From contig JAUYQR010000015.1 in assembly GCA_030697175.1 (NCBI GenBank), positions 186,001 through 250,000 on the forward strand: a DNA stretch of 64,000 bases. Direction: 5' to 3'. The stretch's first letter is position 1. Each line of letters begins with the position of its first letter. This DNA is from Paracoccaceae bacterium. GTDB taxonomy: Bacteria; Pseudomonadota; Alphaproteobacteria; Rhodobacterales; Rhodobacteraceae. Below the pieces are notes generated by a model, which was not told where the DNA came from, searched no databases, and saw only the letters and a list, made by a program, of their open reading frames with translations. The translations under genes and the position numbers were made by a program. This document shows, piece after piece, positions 62,564 to 64,000 of the stretch.

Positions 62564-63331
62564 TCAGCCAAGCGGCGGCGCGGGGAACATGCCTTTCGGC
62601 AGGCGCGACAGCGAGCCGATCTCGGCTTGCAAGGCCCCCGCGCCGTCGCCCTCCGTGACAAGGTTCACCCGCATCAAGCGGCAGCCTTCGCTGCGCCGTT
62701 GCGCGGCGCAGGCCGCGTTGGCTGCGGCCACGGTCGACCGGATCAGGTCAGGCACCGTGGCCGCGCCCTCTTGCCCCGCCTCGAACGCAAGCGTCACCAT
62801 CTCGGTCCCGAAAGCCCGCGCCGAAAGGTCGGGCAAAGCCTCCTCGCCGGGCTTCAGCGTGAAGGCAAGCTCGATGCGGAACTGCGCGGTTCCGCTCGCC
62901 CGGTCGACGCTGCCCTCGACCACGCGGGCCGAATGGACCGCGCAATCCCGTGCCAGTTCCTCTTGCAGGGCGGCGCAGGCCCCGGCGGCAACCTTCGGCG
63001 CGCGGATGTCGGCCAGCACCTGAAGATAGGGCGCTTCGGGCAGCTTTTCGCCCTCCGACAGCAGGCTTTCCAACGCCGCGCGCTGGGTGATGACCACGCT
63101 GCGGCCTTCCACGAAACGGTCATGAACCAGATAGGTCGCCACGTCATCGCGCGCCACCAGACCGCCGCCGCGCGAGATCAGCCAGTTCTGGCCCGGCCCG
63201 ACGGCCCCGCCGGTTTCCGCCTCGACGGCTGCAACCTCGCCGGGTGGCATCGCCTGCACATATTGCCAGCCCGCCGCGCCAAAACCCACCAGCATCAACA
63301 CAACGCCAAGCCCGATCACCAGTTTCAGCAT
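62564..63331 (-). CDS. membrane-anchored protein of unknown function
   Basis: Not recognised. A 255-residue protein with one N-terminal helix (residues 3-25, LVIGLGVVLMLVGFGAAGWQ) and a periplasmic domain with four Cys (ACAAL, RDCAVHS, AACAAQRR, EGCRLMRV). Its ATG overlaps the stop of the upstream gene (TGATG), so the two form a unit. The Cys pairs suggest disulfide-bonded folding. Confidence 0.75.
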   Translation of the reverse strand: MLKLVIGLGVVLMLVGFGAAGWQYVQAMPPGEVAAVEAETGGAVGPGQNWLISRGGGLVARDDVATYLVHDRFVEGRSVVITQRAALESLLSEGEKLPEAPYLQVLADIRAPKVAAGACAALQEELARDCAVHSARVVEGSVDRASGTAQFRIELAFTLKPGEEALPDLSARAFGTEMVTLAFEAGQEGAATVPDLIRSTVAAANAACAAQRRSEGCRLMRVNLVTEGDGAGALQAEIGSLSRLPKGMFPAPPLG

Positions 63332-64000
63332 CAGAACTCCACTCCCTGCCGCAGGGTCTTCAGATCGCCGTAGGCAAAGGCCGTCGCAATGGCCACGACG
63401 CGCGAGGCGAAGTCCGCCCCCTCCGCCACCTGGCCGCGGATTTCAAAGAACGTGTCCTGCGTGGTGCGGATCTTTGCGCCGGTCAGCGACGCATAGACCG
63501 CCTTCGGATCGGCTTCGCCGGGCACCGGGCCGATCACCGACATGGCGCCCGCGTCCCACCCGATCCGCGTGTCGACCGAGCCCACGCCAAAGGTCTTGCG
63601 AAACCAGTCGTCATAGGTGGCGATGGCGGCATCCAGTTGCCCCAACCGCGCCTGCGCCTCTTCGGTCGTCACGGCACCGTTCGCCACCGACTGAAAGAAA
63701 AGATGGCCTTCGTTCAACGGATAGGCCGGTTGCACACCACACTCGGCCAGCCCGGCGGCCAGGATCACTTCCACCGGCACGACCGGATCAAGGTTTGCCA
63801 CCCCGGCCTGATCGCCCCCCAAAAGGATCACCCGTTCGATCCGCACCCCTTCGGCCTGGTGGATGTTCCAGATCCGGTTGCCACCGGCTGCTTCCAGCAC
63901 AAGGTAGACCGGTTCACGCCGCTCGGTGACAGCCACGTCATAGGCCTCGTAGGCCGGCCCGCGGCCGATGGACGGATTGGCAGCACCGGTGTCACGGTAG
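63331..64000 (-). CDS. protein of unknown function, truncated by window edge
   Basis: Not recognised. The frame is open to the window end and the visible 220 residues are the C-terminal part (IGRGPAYEAYDVAVTERREP, VYLVLEAAGGNRIWNIHQAE, ILLGGDQAGVANLDPVVPVE and so on). No signal or membrane segment is seen in the visible part. It is coupled to the membrane-anchored protein that follows it. Confidence 0.7.
   Translation of the reverse strand, partial: YRDTGAANPSIGRGPAYEAYDVAVTERREPVYLVLEAAGGNRIWNIHQAEGVRIERVILLGGDQAGVANLDPVVPVEVILAAGLAECGVQPAYPLNEGHLFFQSVANGAVTTEEAQARLGQLDAAIATYDDWFRKTFGVGSVDTRIGWDAGAMSVIGPVPGEADPKAVYASLTGAKIRTTQDTFFEIRGQVAEGADFASRVVAIATAFAYGDLKTLRQGVEF

Overview
The window is GC-rich DNA from an alphaproteobacterium. 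Gene content and style point to the Rhodobacterales (Rhodobacter/Paracoccaceae group): an EcfG/NepR general stress response, a one-polypeptide pyruvate carboxylase, many ATGA/TGATG-overlapping ABC sugar-uptake operons, MetY, and a SorC-regulated polyol-type cluster. This placement is an inference from gene content; no 16S gene is present.

Region by region. (1) 1-4.7 kb: 3' part of pyruvate carboxylase, a 25-residue membrane peptide, tRNA-Gly(GCC) and galU. (2) 4.8-17.5 kb: a general-stress-response island. It holds nepR-ecfG and a HisKA_2 sensor kinase, a second EcfG-type sigma factor, a second (HWE) kinase, small membrane, acidic and ferritin-like stress proteins, an MgtC-like protein and a DUF3618/DUF1469 envelope operon. 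Seven sites match GGAAC-N16/17-NGTT, the EcfG promoter pattern. The island also carries many short tandem repeats and a decayed SDR plus UDP-galactopyranose-mutase locus. (3) 17.6-33.6 kb: a long catabolic operon with a DUF4432 epimerase-like protein, a membrane fatty-acid-desaturase-like oxygenase, a PanB-like aldolase, two SDRs, an RpiR regulator, three Gfo/Idh/MocA oxidoreductases, a sugar isomerase-like TIM barrel and a ribose-type ABC importer. A repeat block splits the importer genes, and a divergent-facing LacI regulator closes the region. The substrate is unknown. (4) 33.8-40.9 kb: a glutathionyl-hydroquinone-reductase-like protein, then a BMP-type nucleoside ABC importer ending in a cytosine-deaminase-like amidohydrolase.

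(5) 40.9-45.6 kb: histidine biosynthesis (hisB, hisH, hisA, hisF, hisE) with a glutaminase next to hisH and an inverted DUF2147 gene. (6) 45.6-48.2 kb: a CoA-binding protein, rlmB and tRNA-Tyr(GTA), followed by remnants of a tyrosine recombinase and a LacI regulator. This looks like the scar of an element that used the tRNA as its target. (7) 48.2-57.9 kb: two divergent arms of a sugar or polyol pathway: SDR, SorC regulator, FGGY kinase and split transketolase to the left; ABC importer and SDR to the right. (8) 57.9-64 kb: dimethylargininase-like hydrolase, a glycosyltransferase-like protein, a LysE exporter with a divergent Lrp regulator, metY, and two unrecognised genes at the window end.

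The most distinctive themes are the stress island, with promoter-like elements embedded in tandem repeats and a second NepR-like protein, and the desaturase/PanB-like pair inside a sugar-uptake operon.
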